A DNA stretch of 64,000 nt from Halobacillus salinarum. GTDB lineage: Bacteria > Bacillota > Bacilli > Bacillales > Halobacillaceae. The position numbers were made by a program, and so were the translations under genes. The notes below the pieces were generated by a model. That model saw nothing but the letters and a program-made list of their open reading frames with translations, did not search any database and was not told where the DNA came from. This document shows positions 8,582-16,204 of this stretch, piece by piece; within the stretch, counting starts at the first letter, position 1; each line of letters starts with the position of its first letter. Where the stretch lies: positions 4,030,001 to 4,094,000 of the forward strand of contig NZ_CP095073.1 in assembly GCF_022919095.1 (NCBI RefSeq), in the 5' to 3' direction.

Positions 8582-9560
8582 CAGCAATTCCCCCTTCAAT
8601 AATTGAGAATGGTCCCCCGCTGATATTAATTTTCGATGTTATTTGAAAGGAATCTTTATTAATAATAGACAAGGAGTTACTGTCCATACTGGAGACGTAA
8701 ATCCGCTTATCGCTGCCCGTCACTTCAAAAGGATTCGTCCCAACTTTTAATTTATGGGTTTCTGAAGGGTCAGCCACCGAAAATTTGTAAAGTTCACTGG
8801 ACCCGTGACAAACAACATAGACCTCAGAGCTGTCGGAAGGACTGTAAAAACTTACGGGCATTAAACCAACCTTTACTTCCCCAACTTCTTCTCCTGTAGA
8901 TGGATCAAATATATATACGTACTTGTTTAATTTTCCGTGAACAGGACCATGGCCACCTACGAATAGTTTAGACCCTTTTAATAGAAGCCCCTCAGGAAGA
9001 TGAGGAGTGGGAAACTCATCGATCACTTTATATGTATTCAAATTAATAACGTGAATCGAAGAGCTCTGCTGGTTGAGTACATAGAGAAGGTTTTTCTTAT
9101 GATCGATCGTCATGGATAAAGGAAACTTTCCTACTGGGATCTTTACGGTTACTTTTTCTCTCTCTGTATCAAAAACCTGAATTTGATTATTATCGCTATC
9201 GGCCAGATACACTTGGTGGTTCTCTGGGCTATATATGAGTTCATTGACTCCCGAACCTACATCTCCCCATTTTTTTAACTTTCCACTTTTAGTATTTAAT
9301 AAGTATAGGACATGTTCATTTTTACTTGTAAATGCAATTTCAGACTTGTGAATCCTCACCATAGCAGCAATGGCGGAATCCAACTTCACAGAGCCCAGCA
9401 CTCTTTCGGTATCTTTATTTATGAATGAAAGCCCGCTGTCTTTTAGATGAGAGACTAGTACGGCGTCTTCTGCTTGTTCAGGGAGATTTAATGTTTCATT
9501 TTTACAGCCTGAAAGCAGAAACAAAAGGCATACGAAGCTTAATAAAGAGATTCTCGTCAT
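8562..9560 (-). CDS. YncE/YVTN-type beta-propeller lipoprotein
   Basis: 332 residues with a lipoprotein signal (lipobox LSGC, Cys19) and a run of blade repeats of about 40 residues, recognisable from VYLADSDNNQIQVFDTE, LLYVLNQQSSSIHVINL, VYVVCHGSSELYKF and IYVSSMDSNSLSIIN. This is the YVTN/NHL-like seven-blade fold used for extracytoplasmic protein or ligand binding. It is the first gene of the operon with the response regulator, kinase and Sco1 protein and overlaps the regulator by 20 bases. A likely role is as ligand-binding or modulating partner of the kinase on the outer face of the membrane (inference from context). The ribosome site (GGAAGGA) is rather far, about 14 bases, from the ATG. 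Confidence 0.82.
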   Translation of the reverse strand: MTRISLLSFVCLLFLLSGCKNETLNLPEQAEDAVLVSHLKDSGLSFINKDTERVLGSVKLDSAIAAMVRIHKSEIAFTSKNEHVLYLLNTKSGKLKKWGDVGSGVNELIYSPENHQVYLADSDNNQIQVFDTEREKVTVKIPVGKFPLSMTIDHKKNLLYVLNQQSSSIHVINLNTYKVIDEFPTPHLPEGLLLKGSKLFVGGHGPVHGKLNKYVYIFDPSTGEEVGEVKVGLMPVSFYSPSDSSEVYVVCHGSSELYKFSVADPSETHKLKVGTNPFEVTGSDKRIYVSSMDSNSLSIINKDSFQITSKINISGGPFSIIEGGIADEHSGR

Positions 9561-9712
9561 ATAAGTTTTCTTGTCCTTCCTTCATTCAACTTTGCCCAAC
9601 GACATTAGTATATATGAAAAATTTGAAATCTTTGCGAAGTATTCACAAGAAATTTTCCACTTTTATAGGTCCTAGGATCTAAAGGCACATGTGCAATGAC
9701 AATATTTTTAAA

Positions 9713-9744
9713 ACTTCATCCAAACTTCACAAACAATCTATAAA
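9713..9744 (+). promoter_or_regulatory. ACTTCA direct repeat over the PepSY gene promoter
   Basis: ACTTCA at 9713-9718 and again at 9724-9729 (11-bp period, as for OmpR/PhoB regulators) sits about where a -35 box should be, before a -10-like TATAAA at 9739-9744. No good TTGACA is present, which suits an activator-dependent promoter. Confidence 0.45.
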
Positions 9745-9783
9745 ATAAACGCGTTACAATCAATCAATAATGGAGGGGAAAGA

Positions 9784-11160
9784 GTGAATACTGGTACTTA
9801 CAATCGTTTCTGGCGCTGGCACTTTTATGCTGCGCTTTTTATAACACCTCTGCTCATTACTTTGACGCTTAGCGGAATCGGTTACTTGTTTTATACCAAT
9901 GTTGAAAATGCTGTCTATGACCATTACTTTTTTGACAATAGTACAAAGGAAGAGCAGCTAACTATTGATGAAGGAATTTCATCAGCGGAAGACCGTTTTC
10001 CAAATTATTCATTATCGAAAGTCATCGTCTTGGAGGATCCCTATAACCTGCGTTTGACGTTGACCAATAATCAAGGAGAACAAAAGTATGTATTTCTCGA
10101 TGATCACTATCAAATGGTCGGCAGCCAGAATGCAAAATATACGTTCTCCAATTTTATGCGAAATTTCCATAGTTCTCTATTCGTAGGGGGCACATTCGTT
10201 AACTACTTAGTGGAATTAGCCGCATGCTGGGCCGTTTTCTTATTATTATCAGGGATCTACATGACTATTAAAGGAAAAGTATTTAAGCGAAAAGAGCGAA
10301 TGAACAAACGGCAAAAGTTCAAAAAATGGCATGCCCTTATAGGAACGATCATTACAATTCCAATGTTAATTATTATTTTCACCGGGCTTCCGTGGTCTGC
10401 AGTTATGGGAAACAAGATCTACACTGCAGCACATAATTACCCGGCAATAGGAATTCCAGAATTGAAGCAGAACCCACCAACCTCTGAAGTAAACGAAATT
10501 CCTTGGGCAACCAGAAAAGACGAGAAGCCTAGTTCTGCCACAAAGAAGGAAACGGAAGCTTCAGGCACTACTGCACCGCAAAGAATAAATATCGAGACAT
10601 TGATGGCAAAGGCAGACAAAGAAGGGATAATAAAACCATATTCTATCGTATATCCCCAAGATGAAAAAGGTGTGTTTACCATTGCTAAAGGAAGCAATAG
10701 TGGAGTAACAGGCCTCGATGTGAGCCCATATCAAGAAGTAACCACCTATTTTGACCAATACAGCGGCAAGATGATTTCTACAGTGGGTTATGAAGACTAC
10801 GGGATCTTACAAAAATGGTTTACATGGGGGATTCCTCTTCACGAAGGGCATCTATTTGGCTGGTTGAATAAAGTCCTTAATCTCTTAGTGTGCCTTAGTT
10901 TTCTTACCGTCATTTTCATGGGAGTGAAAACCTGGCTGGCTCGAAAAAAGAAAGGAAAACTATCCTCTCCGCCGCAAATTTCAAAGCGAGTTTCTATAGG
11001 ATTTATTGCTATGATGGCCTTTTTAGGATTAATCATGCCTTTGTTTGGTCTATCGCTCATTCTAATTGTGTTGACCGAAATTATCCTCTGGTTTTACAAC
11101 AGAAACAAAACAGATCAAATGGAAAGCCATTCAGAGGTGCGAAAAAATTCGATAAAGTGA
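9784..11160 (+). CDS. PepSY-associated membrane protein (PiuB-like)
   Basis: 458 residues with a GTG start after GGAGGGGAAAGA. The N-terminal FWRWHFYAALFITPLLITLTLSG segment is the first PepSY_TM helix; others lie at about 138-160, 183-203 (WHALIGTIITIPMLIIIFTGLPW), 360-382 and 400-440. The loops hold PepSY-like sequence (SAEDRFPNYSLSKV; TTYFDQYSGKMIS), and the last part has a typical LHEGHLFGWLNK. Family members are linked to iron or copper uptake and to ferric or cupric reduction at the membrane; the biochemical role is unsettled. It is divergent from the Sco1/two-component operon and has a candidate response-regulator site in its promoter, so it is probably the target of that system (inference). 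Confidence 0.88.
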   Translation: MNTGTYNRFWRWHFYAALFITPLLITLTLSGIGYLFYTNVENAVYDHYFFDNSTKEEQLTIDEGISSAEDRFPNYSLSKVIVLEDPYNLRLTLTNNQGEQKYVFLDDHYQMVGSQNAKYTFSNFMRNFHSSLFVGGTFVNYLVELAACWAVFLLLSGIYMTIKGKVFKRKERMNKRQKFKKWHALIGTIITIPMLIIIFTGLPWSAVMGNKIYTAAHNYPAIGIPELKQNPPTSEVNEIPWATRKDEKPSSATKKETEASGTTAPQRINIETLMAKADKEGIIKPYSIVYPQDEKGVFTIAKGSNSGVTGLDVSPYQEVTTYFDQYSGKMISTVGYEDYGILQKWFTWGIPLHEGHLFGWLNKVLNLLVCLSFLTVIFMGVKTWLARKKKGKLSSPPQISKRVSIGFIAMMAFLGLIMPLFGLSLILIVLTEIILWFYNRNKTDQMESHSEVRKNSIK

Positions 11161-11170
11161 TTAAATTAAC

Positions 11171-11214
11171 AAACACCTCCAGAGTCGTATCAACGACTTT
11201 GAGAGGTGTTTTTC
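11171..11214. terminator. bidirectional terminator
   Basis: AAACACCTC / GAGGTGTTT outer stem with an inner AGTCGT / ACGACT stem and a T-run; lies between the convergent PepSY and Rok-like genes. Confidence 0.85.
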
Positions 11215-11224
11215 ATACAGACGT

Positions 11225-11764
11225 TCATTCATTCTCTTTACTGCTTTCTAATATCGTCACCTGTCGATTTCCGCTGATTAAGCTTCGAAGCCGCGGATCC
11301 TCTTTCCTTGCCCGCCAAACCAGATGGGAAAAGTTTTCCGGTGTAAAATGATAGTGATCCTTCAAGTACTGCTTGAACTTTTCATGGTCGACCTGATTAT
11401 GGTGTTTCTTTGCATACGCCACTAGTATTTGCGTTAATTCTTTGTAGCTCATGCTTTTTGCGCCATCTTTTGAGTAGGACGCAGGGTCTGTAGGCAGGAC
11501 ATATTCAGGGCTCAAGGATTTCCTATTTTCCTTCATGGACCCTGTTCGCTTTTCTGATAGCACGTCCGATCCACGATCAGAGCTCACCTTTGTTTCATCC
11601 TCTTCCGATGTTCCTTTGATTTCACCTTTTTGCTCAAAGCGTTCAAGACGTGTGATGAGCTCCTGCTGTTCATTAGTGAGCTGATCAATCATTTCCCACA
11701 GGTGCTTTTTCTCTTCCTGGATTTCCTCTAACCGCATACGTATCGCATTTCTTAAAGTAAACAT
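11225..11764 (-). CDS. Rok-like DNA-binding protein (tentative)
   Basis: 179 residues. The first 45 residues (MFTLRNAIRMRLEEIQEEKK...) form a predicted coiled coil strongly reminiscent of the start of B. subtilis Rok (MFNEREALRLRLEQL), the AT-rich-DNA-binding xenogeneic silencer and competence repressor. A charged, low-complexity linker (about 50-100) leads to a C-terminal domain of about 70 residues (KELTQILVAYAKKH... to GNRQVTILE) that could be a winged helix like Rok's. This is an N-terminal and architectural match seen by eye, not a proven homology. GGAGG precedes the ATG by 8 bases. Monocistronic, with a terminator just after the stop. Alternative: an unrelated coiled-coil protein. Confidence 0.6.
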   Translation of the reverse strand: MFTLRNAIRMRLEEIQEEKKHLWEMIDQLTNEQQELITRLERFEQKGEIKGTSEEDETKVSSDRGSDVLSEKRTGSMKENRKSLSPEYVLPTDPASYSKDGAKSMSYKELTQILVAYAKKHHNQVDHEKFKQYLKDHYHFTPENFSHLVWRARKEDPRLRSLISGNRQVTILESSKENE

Positions 11765-11905
11765 CGCTGCGGTCCTCCTTTGTTCGTTTCAATTAATGAA
11801 TATCATAGCATACGAACGAAAGGCGTATTAAAAGTTATATGAAAATGAGAAATAAGTTCTGACTGCCACGCAGCCTTTAGTTTAATGGTACAAGAATACC
11901 CATCG

Positions 11906-12820
11906 TTACTTAGGATCAGACGATTGATCGCTTTCTTCAGGCAGCTTCTTATTGGCGTCCGGCACACTTTGAGGATCATAATTAATCACTTCAGAAGAGT
12001 AGATCGTAATACTCATTTGACCGCCATATACCTTTGATCGAATCAGCAATGGCTGGTTGTACTGATTCTTAAAGGTAAAGTCAGGACCATACCAGCTCAC
12101 TGTAGCATCGCGGCCAGGCGGGACGTAAGGAACTTGTTTGCTGTGGGAATAACGCTCCATCACTTTGACCCCTGCTTTGTCTACTGAATTAAACAGGGTT
12201 GAAGAAACCTGGCAGATGCCTCCACCAATTCCTTCCGTTACTTCCCCTTTCACAATGACCGGGGCATTTCTGTAGCCCTTTTCCTTCGTCCTTTTTCCAA
12301 CTACTTTATTAAAAGAAAAGACCTCTCCTGGAAATACAACATGGCTGTCAAGCGCTTCAGAGGCAAGCCGGATATTATGAGAGCGTTCTTCATTGTTGGA
12401 ATTAAAATAAGTGACATAATGCCCGATCTGCTTCGTACGGATCTCAGCAAGCAGTTCACTATCTACTTTCGGATGAACAGCAAGTTTCGGTATTCTGATC
12501 TCCGCCTGCTTTCCACTATACAGAAATGCGTATAGCTGTTCTGTTAACTCCTTCTGGTGGATTTTATAGCCGTTTACCCCTGAAATAATTTCTCCTGACT
12601 CGCCTATCTTGGCATTAACAGGATCCTCACTAATTCGTTTGTCCAATTTTTCAACAAACTTCTGAGTTTTTTCCTGATCAATGAACGGTTCTAATTTTAA
12701 CAAGAAATCTTGTCGATCAACTTGTATAATTTCTTGTCCATTATCAGTTATAGATAGGGCACTGACATGCATAAAGGGTTGGAACAATAGAAAACCTAAA
12801 GTTAGGATAGCAATTTTCAT
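11906..12820 (-). CDS. VanW-family secreted protein
   Basis: 304 residues with an N-terminal signal peptide (MKIAILTLGFLLFQPFMHVSA). Residues about 55-130 form a region of the peptidoglycan-binding-4 type that precedes VanW in many Firmicutes; the VanW domain follows (about 140-285) with SEALDSHVVFPGEVFSFN, GGGICQVSSTLFNSV and the SHSKQVPYVPPGRDATVSW stretch. VanW proteins occur in vancomycin-resistance clusters and widely in Bacilli; related domains adopt an L,D-transpeptidase-like location in the wall, but no enzymatic activity is established. GGAGGAG precedes the ATG. It stands alone between the Rok-like and prs genes. There is no vancomycin-resistance cluster here. Confidence 0.88.
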   Translation of the reverse strand: MKIAILTLGFLLFQPFMHVSALSITDNGQEIIQVDRQDFLLKLEPFIDQEKTQKFVEKLDKRISEDPVNAKIGESGEIISGVNGYKIHQKELTEQLYAFLYSGKQAEIRIPKLAVHPKVDSELLAEIRTKQIGHYVTYFNSNNEERSHNIRLASEALDSHVVFPGEVFSFNKVVGKRTKEKGYRNAPVIVKGEVTEGIGGGICQVSSTLFNSVDKAGVKVMERYSHSKQVPYVPPGRDATVSWYGPDFTFKNQYNQPLLIRSKVYGGQMSITIYSSEVINYDPQSVPDANKKLPEESDQSSDPK

Positions 12821-12892
12821 ATGAGACTCCTCCTACGTTTAGTATGGGTAGAAGGGGCACTTATCATGTGAAGATCTTTTAACTTTACGTAC

Positions 12893-12931
12893 AAAAAAAG
12901 ATGGCCGCTGCTTACAAGCAGAAGCCATCTG
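12893..12931 (-). terminator. terminator of the PRPP synthetase gene
   Basis: On the minus strand AGATGGC ... GCCATCT with an inner CTGCTTGTAAGCAG stem, followed by a run of seven T. Confidence 0.88.
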
Positions 12932-12948
12932 ACACGAGCTTTATTGTC

Positions 12949-13893
12949 TTAATTAAACAGCGCACTTACTGAAACCTCATGCTGCACCCTTAATAACGCA
13001 TCCGCTAACAACGGCCCGACAGATAGAGTTTTCATTTTGTCGATCTTCTTCTCCTCTGGTAAGTAAACTGAGTTAGTAAACACAAGTTCTTTTACAGGTG
13101 AATTCTCGATTTTAGTGACAGCAGGGTCTGATAATACCGCATGAGTACCGCAGGCGTAAATATTCTTTACCCCGCTTTCTGTAAGAGCTGAGGCCGCTTG
13201 AATAATGGTTTCCGCCGTATCAATCATATCATCGACAATAATGACATTCCTGCCTTCGATAGAACCAACTACATTCATGACCTCAGCTGCATGGGGCTCA
13301 GGTCGTCGTTTGTCTATGAAAGCAATTGGAGCATCTAATATATTGGCCATTCTCCTTGCCCGGCTCAAACCGCTCGTGTCCGGGGCAACGACCACGACGT
13401 CTTCGATTCCTTGTTCTTTGTAGTATTCTGCAAGGATTGGAACACCGAGCAGCTGGTCAACAGGGATATCAAAGAAACCTTGGATTTGCGGAGCGTGGAG
13501 ATCCAAAGTAACGACACGGGAGACCCCTGCGTCTTCGAGTAAGTTCGCAATCAATTTTGCTGTGATCGGTTCACGAGGACGGGCTTTTCTGTCCTGTCTG
13601 GCGTATCCATAATAAGGGATTACAACATTAATGGTTCTTGCTGACGCGCGTTTCATAGCATCGATCATAATCAGCAGTTCCATTAGGTGCTCGTTCACAG
13701 GCTGAGAGGTAGATTGAATTAAGTAAATATCCGCTCCTCTCACACTTTCTTCAATATTGATTTGAATCTCGCCGTCGCTAAAACGGACGACCGAGCTTTT
13801 TCCTAATGGCACCTCGAGAATTTCAGAAATTTCACGTGCTAAAGGTGCGTTGGAATTTAGAGTGAACAATTTCATATCCGATTTCGAGCTCAT
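12949..13893 (-). CDS. ribose-phosphate pyrophosphokinase paralogue with altered PRPP loop
   Basis: 314 residues, full class I PRPP synthetase length. Conserved are the N-terminal RFSDGEIQI, catalytic loop ([15 protein letters not shown], 99-113), DLHA (catalytic His133), IPVDQL and the C-terminal [10 protein letters not shown]. Two highly conserved sites are changed: the ribose-5-phosphate loop reads DDMIDTAET (221-229) where nearly all enzymes have DTAGT (Gly228 to Glu), and SPDHGG reads APDTSG (170-175). The first puts a bulky acid where backbone amides hold the 5-phosphate. Canonical prs lies beside glmU in Bacillaceae; here it is monocistronic, so I read it as a second, divergent copy with altered or lost activity. 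GAGAGGTC precedes the ATG. Confidence 0.88.
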   Translation of the reverse strand: MSSKSDMKLFTLNSNAPLAREISEILEVPLGKSSVVRFSDGEIQINIEESVRGADIYLIQSTSQPVNEHLMELLIMIDAMKRASARTINVVIPYYGYARQDRKARPREPITAKLIANLLEDAGVSRVVTLDLHAPQIQGFFDIPVDQLLGVPILAEYYKEQGIEDVVVVAPDTSGLSRARRMANILDAPIAFIDKRRPEPHAAEVMNVVGSIEGRNVIIVDDMIDTAETIIQAASALTESGVKNIYACGTHAVLSDPAVTKIENSPVKELVFTNSVYLPEEKKIDKMKTLSVGPLLADALLRVQHEVSVSALFN

Positions 13894-14090
13894 TTTGACC
13901 TCTCCCGTACAAAAAATTTCAATAAGTTTAAGCGCCTTGCTTAAACTAAAACCTTTTCATCCATAACTCTTTTCTCTCGTAAGTTGAAGCTTTTCTCAGT
14001 ATTTTTTATGAAGCATTTGAGTGATATTATATCACAATGAAGGATAATCCCTCATCTGTGAAACCTATGACTGGAGATCAATATGATATA

Positions 14091-14127
14091 AAAAAGACAA
14101 CCTGCCACGATGGCAGATTGCCTTTTT
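14091..14127 (-). terminator. terminator of the SDR gene
   Basis: Stem GGCAATCTGCCA / TGGCAGGTTGTC around CGA... with T-run on the minus strand. Confidence 0.85.
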
Positions 14128-14144
14128 GATGCTTTATGCAGCTA

Positions 14145-14795
14145 TTAAATAGAGGCGACCGCTTCCTCAATCTTCGTGTTTCCAGTCACGACTTGAAATT
14201 CCTTGCCTATGGAAGCTTCATTCTCTAGTGAAGCTACGATGACAGCAGCCACATCTTCCCTTGGAATTTCATTTCTCTCTACTTCTACCGCTGCATGAAC
14301 CTGACCTTTTCCTTTGTCATTAGTAAGTCTGCCGGGATGGATTATCGTATAATCCAAGTCCGCTCTCTTCAACCATTCATCCGCATAATGCTTGGCAGCC
14401 ACATATGGAGCAAAGGATTCGGAAGCAGCCTGGATGGCTTCCCGTCTCGTATCAAATGAACTGATCAGGACAAACCGTTTCACACCTGCTGCTTTTGCCG
14501 CTTCCATTGTCTTCACAGCTCCGTCTAAATCAATAAGAATCGTTTTGTCTTTCCCTGTATTTGGACCAGAACCTGCCGTGAAAACAACCGCATCTACACC
14601 TTCTGCTGCTTTTGAAATCGTTTTGATGTCATCTTCCAGATCGACCACTGCTGTTTCCGCCCCTAGATTTTCAAAAGAAGCGGCCTGCTCTTCTTTGCGG
14701 ATCATCGCTCTCGCTTCCAAACCTTCACTGTCTTGAATTAAAGAAACCACGTGTTTACCTATTTGACCATTTGCCCCTACGACAAGTACTTTCAT
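14145..14795 (-). CDS. NAD(P)-binding atypical short-chain reductase, YhfK-like
   Basis: 216 residues from ATG 14795, preceded by AAAGGGTGG; a longer frame upstream has no ribosome site. The Rossmann fold begins MKVLVVGANGQIGKHV, the GxxGxxG form of atypical SDRs (NmrA/SDR_a5 group). Further marks are MEAAKAAGVKRFVLISS (about 92-108) and DYTIIHPGRLT (about 148-158), where the usual YxxxK active site is replaced by an AAKHYADEWLK helix. Relatives serve as NAD(P)H-dependent reductases, isomerases or redox sensors; the substrate is unknown. It lies between the two divergent sugar-phosphate enzymes, transcribed the same way, with its own terminator. Confidence 0.85.
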   Translation of the reverse strand: MKVLVVGANGQIGKHVVSLIQDSEGLEARAMIRKEEQAASFENLGAETAVVDLEDDIKTISKAAEGVDAVVFTAGSGPNTGKDKTILIDLDGAVKTMEAAKAAGVKRFVLISSFDTRREAIQAASESFAPYVAAKHYADEWLKRADLDYTIIHPGRLTNDKGKGQVHAAVEVERNEIPREDVAAVIVASLENEASIGKEFQVVTGNTKIEEAVASI

Positions 14796-14893
14796 GATAT
14801 CCACCCTTTCTAAAAAGAATGATTTTCTACTGTAACTGTAACACTGCCATGACTGCTTGCAAGCTTCACGCATCACGATCCGCTTACTCTCTG

Positions 14894-15853
14894 TTATAAA
14901 GATAACCTTCTAGATAGATGATACATACTTTCCTCAATGCGTGGCTTTTGTGTAAAAACCTCCGCTAAGTTATAGTTCACTAGTTGATTATTATGAAATC
15001 CAGCCAATTTTCCCGATTCGTTGTTTAACAATAAATCGATTGCGTAAGCCCCTAGACGACTGGCTAACGCCCGGTCTCTAGCCGTAGGAGCCCCGCCGCG
15101 CTGGGTATGGCCTAATACAATGACTCGGGAATCAATACCCGCTTCTTCTTTCAGTTTGGTGCTGAAATCGGTTCCCCTGCCAATGCCTTCTGCTACTACA
15201 ATGATGCTGTACCTTTTCGTTCGTCCGCCTCCGCTTTTCACGTGTTCCACAATATCCTCTGCGTCTTCTTTCTTTTCAGGAATCAAAATATTCTCAGCTC
15301 CCCCAGCTAAGCCCGACCATAATGCTAAGGCACCGGTATCCTTTCCCATCACTTCTATGATCGATGTTTTCTCGTGGGAAGAAGCCGTATCACGGATACG
15401 GTCAATGTAATCAATGACCGTATTTAAGGCTGTATCAAAGCCTATGGAATCATCGATACAAGGAATATCATTATCAATAGTAGCTGGAATCCCTATACAC
15501 GGAAAATCCTTATTCGCTAATTCTCTTGCCGTTTGTAATGCCTCTCTGCCACCAATAATTACAAGGGCATCAATGCCTGACTTTTTTAATGTTTCAATTG
15601 CTTTTCGCTGTCCATCATCAGTTGAGATCTCTTCACACAATCTCGATTGCAGGATGGTACCTCCTCTTTGAAGGATAGAACCTACAGTGCCTGCATCCAT
15701 TTCCTGTATGTTACCATTGATGGCTCCCTCAAAACCGTATTTTATCCCAACCATTTCTTTCCCATAATATAAGCCGGATCGTACGACTGCACGAATCGCG
15801 GCATTCATCCCTGGAGCGTCTTCTCCGCTTGTTAATACACCAATCTTATTCAT
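14894..15853 (-). CDS. 6-phosphofructokinase paralogue lacking ATP-site residues
   Basis: 319 residues from ATG 15853 (AGAGAG at 8 bases; a GTG at 15862 is within that site). The overall PfkA fold and length are kept, including catalytic TIDND (T125, D127, D129), R154, AEG, R243-type DSR, LGHTQRGG and the allosteric AGGAE. The MgATP site is broken: GGDGS reads GGREA (101-105, with Asp103 to Arg), and the first-loop GGD is GED. Two fructose-6-phosphate arginines are conservatively lysine (K162, K171 in MGK). The canonical pfkA usually neighbours acc and pyk genes, so this is a second copy. It may be inactive, regulatory, or use another phosphoryl donor. Confidence 0.88.
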   Translation of the reverse strand: MNKIGVLTSGEDAPGMNAAIRAVVRSGLYYGKEMVGIKYGFEGAINGNIQEMDAGTVGSILQRGGTILQSRLCEEISTDDGQRKAIETLKKSGIDALVIIGGREALQTARELANKDFPCIGIPATIDNDIPCIDDSIGFDTALNTVIDYIDRIRDTASSHEKTSIIEVMGKDTGALALWSGLAGGAENILIPEKKEDAEDIVEHVKSGGGRTKRYSIIVVAEGIGRGTDFSTKLKEEAGIDSRVIVLGHTQRGGAPTARDRALASRLGAYAIDLLLNNESGKLAGFHNNQLVNYNLAEVFTQKPRIEESMYHLSRRLSL

Positions 15854-16204
15854 GATTTTCACTCTCTTTTCTTCTTAGTTCACGTCTAGCATGTCACTTC
15901 ACCTATTGCTGCAGTAAAGAGAACTCACCCTTTTAACTGGATGATAAATTGAACTTTATTCATGGAGTTCTTTTTCTACAAAATAGGCGACCTTCTAAGT
16001 TCAGAAACATTGGATATTTTACCATAGAATCATCATATTACCTTAAAGTCAAACGCCTTGACTAATATTTGTCGGAGGCACGAAAAGCTTTCTATGCTAT
16101 TGAACTTGCAGAGAACCTCCCTCTTCGAGAAAGAATAAAAAAAGAGGAACTAATTTACTAGTTCCTCCATCTAGAAAAAATCTATTATTCTTTTAGGGCC
16201 GGAT
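15854..16204. other. intergenic region upstream of the phosphofructokinase paralogue
   Basis: Contains the ribosome site and presumed promoter of the pfk-like gene and the protease terminator (16135-16169). The middle is AT-rich with no start-signal-bearing frame; I see nothing else. Confidence 0.6.
16135..16169 (-). terminator. terminator of the metalloprotease gene
   Basis: GAGGAACTA / TAGTTCCTC stem, 6-base loop, T-run on the minus strand. Confidence 0.88.

Noticed and set aside
11906-12820. VanW as evidence of glycopeptide resistance
   Set aside because: No VanH/A/X/S/R genes are near; VanW-domain proteins are widespread in Bacilli without resistance.
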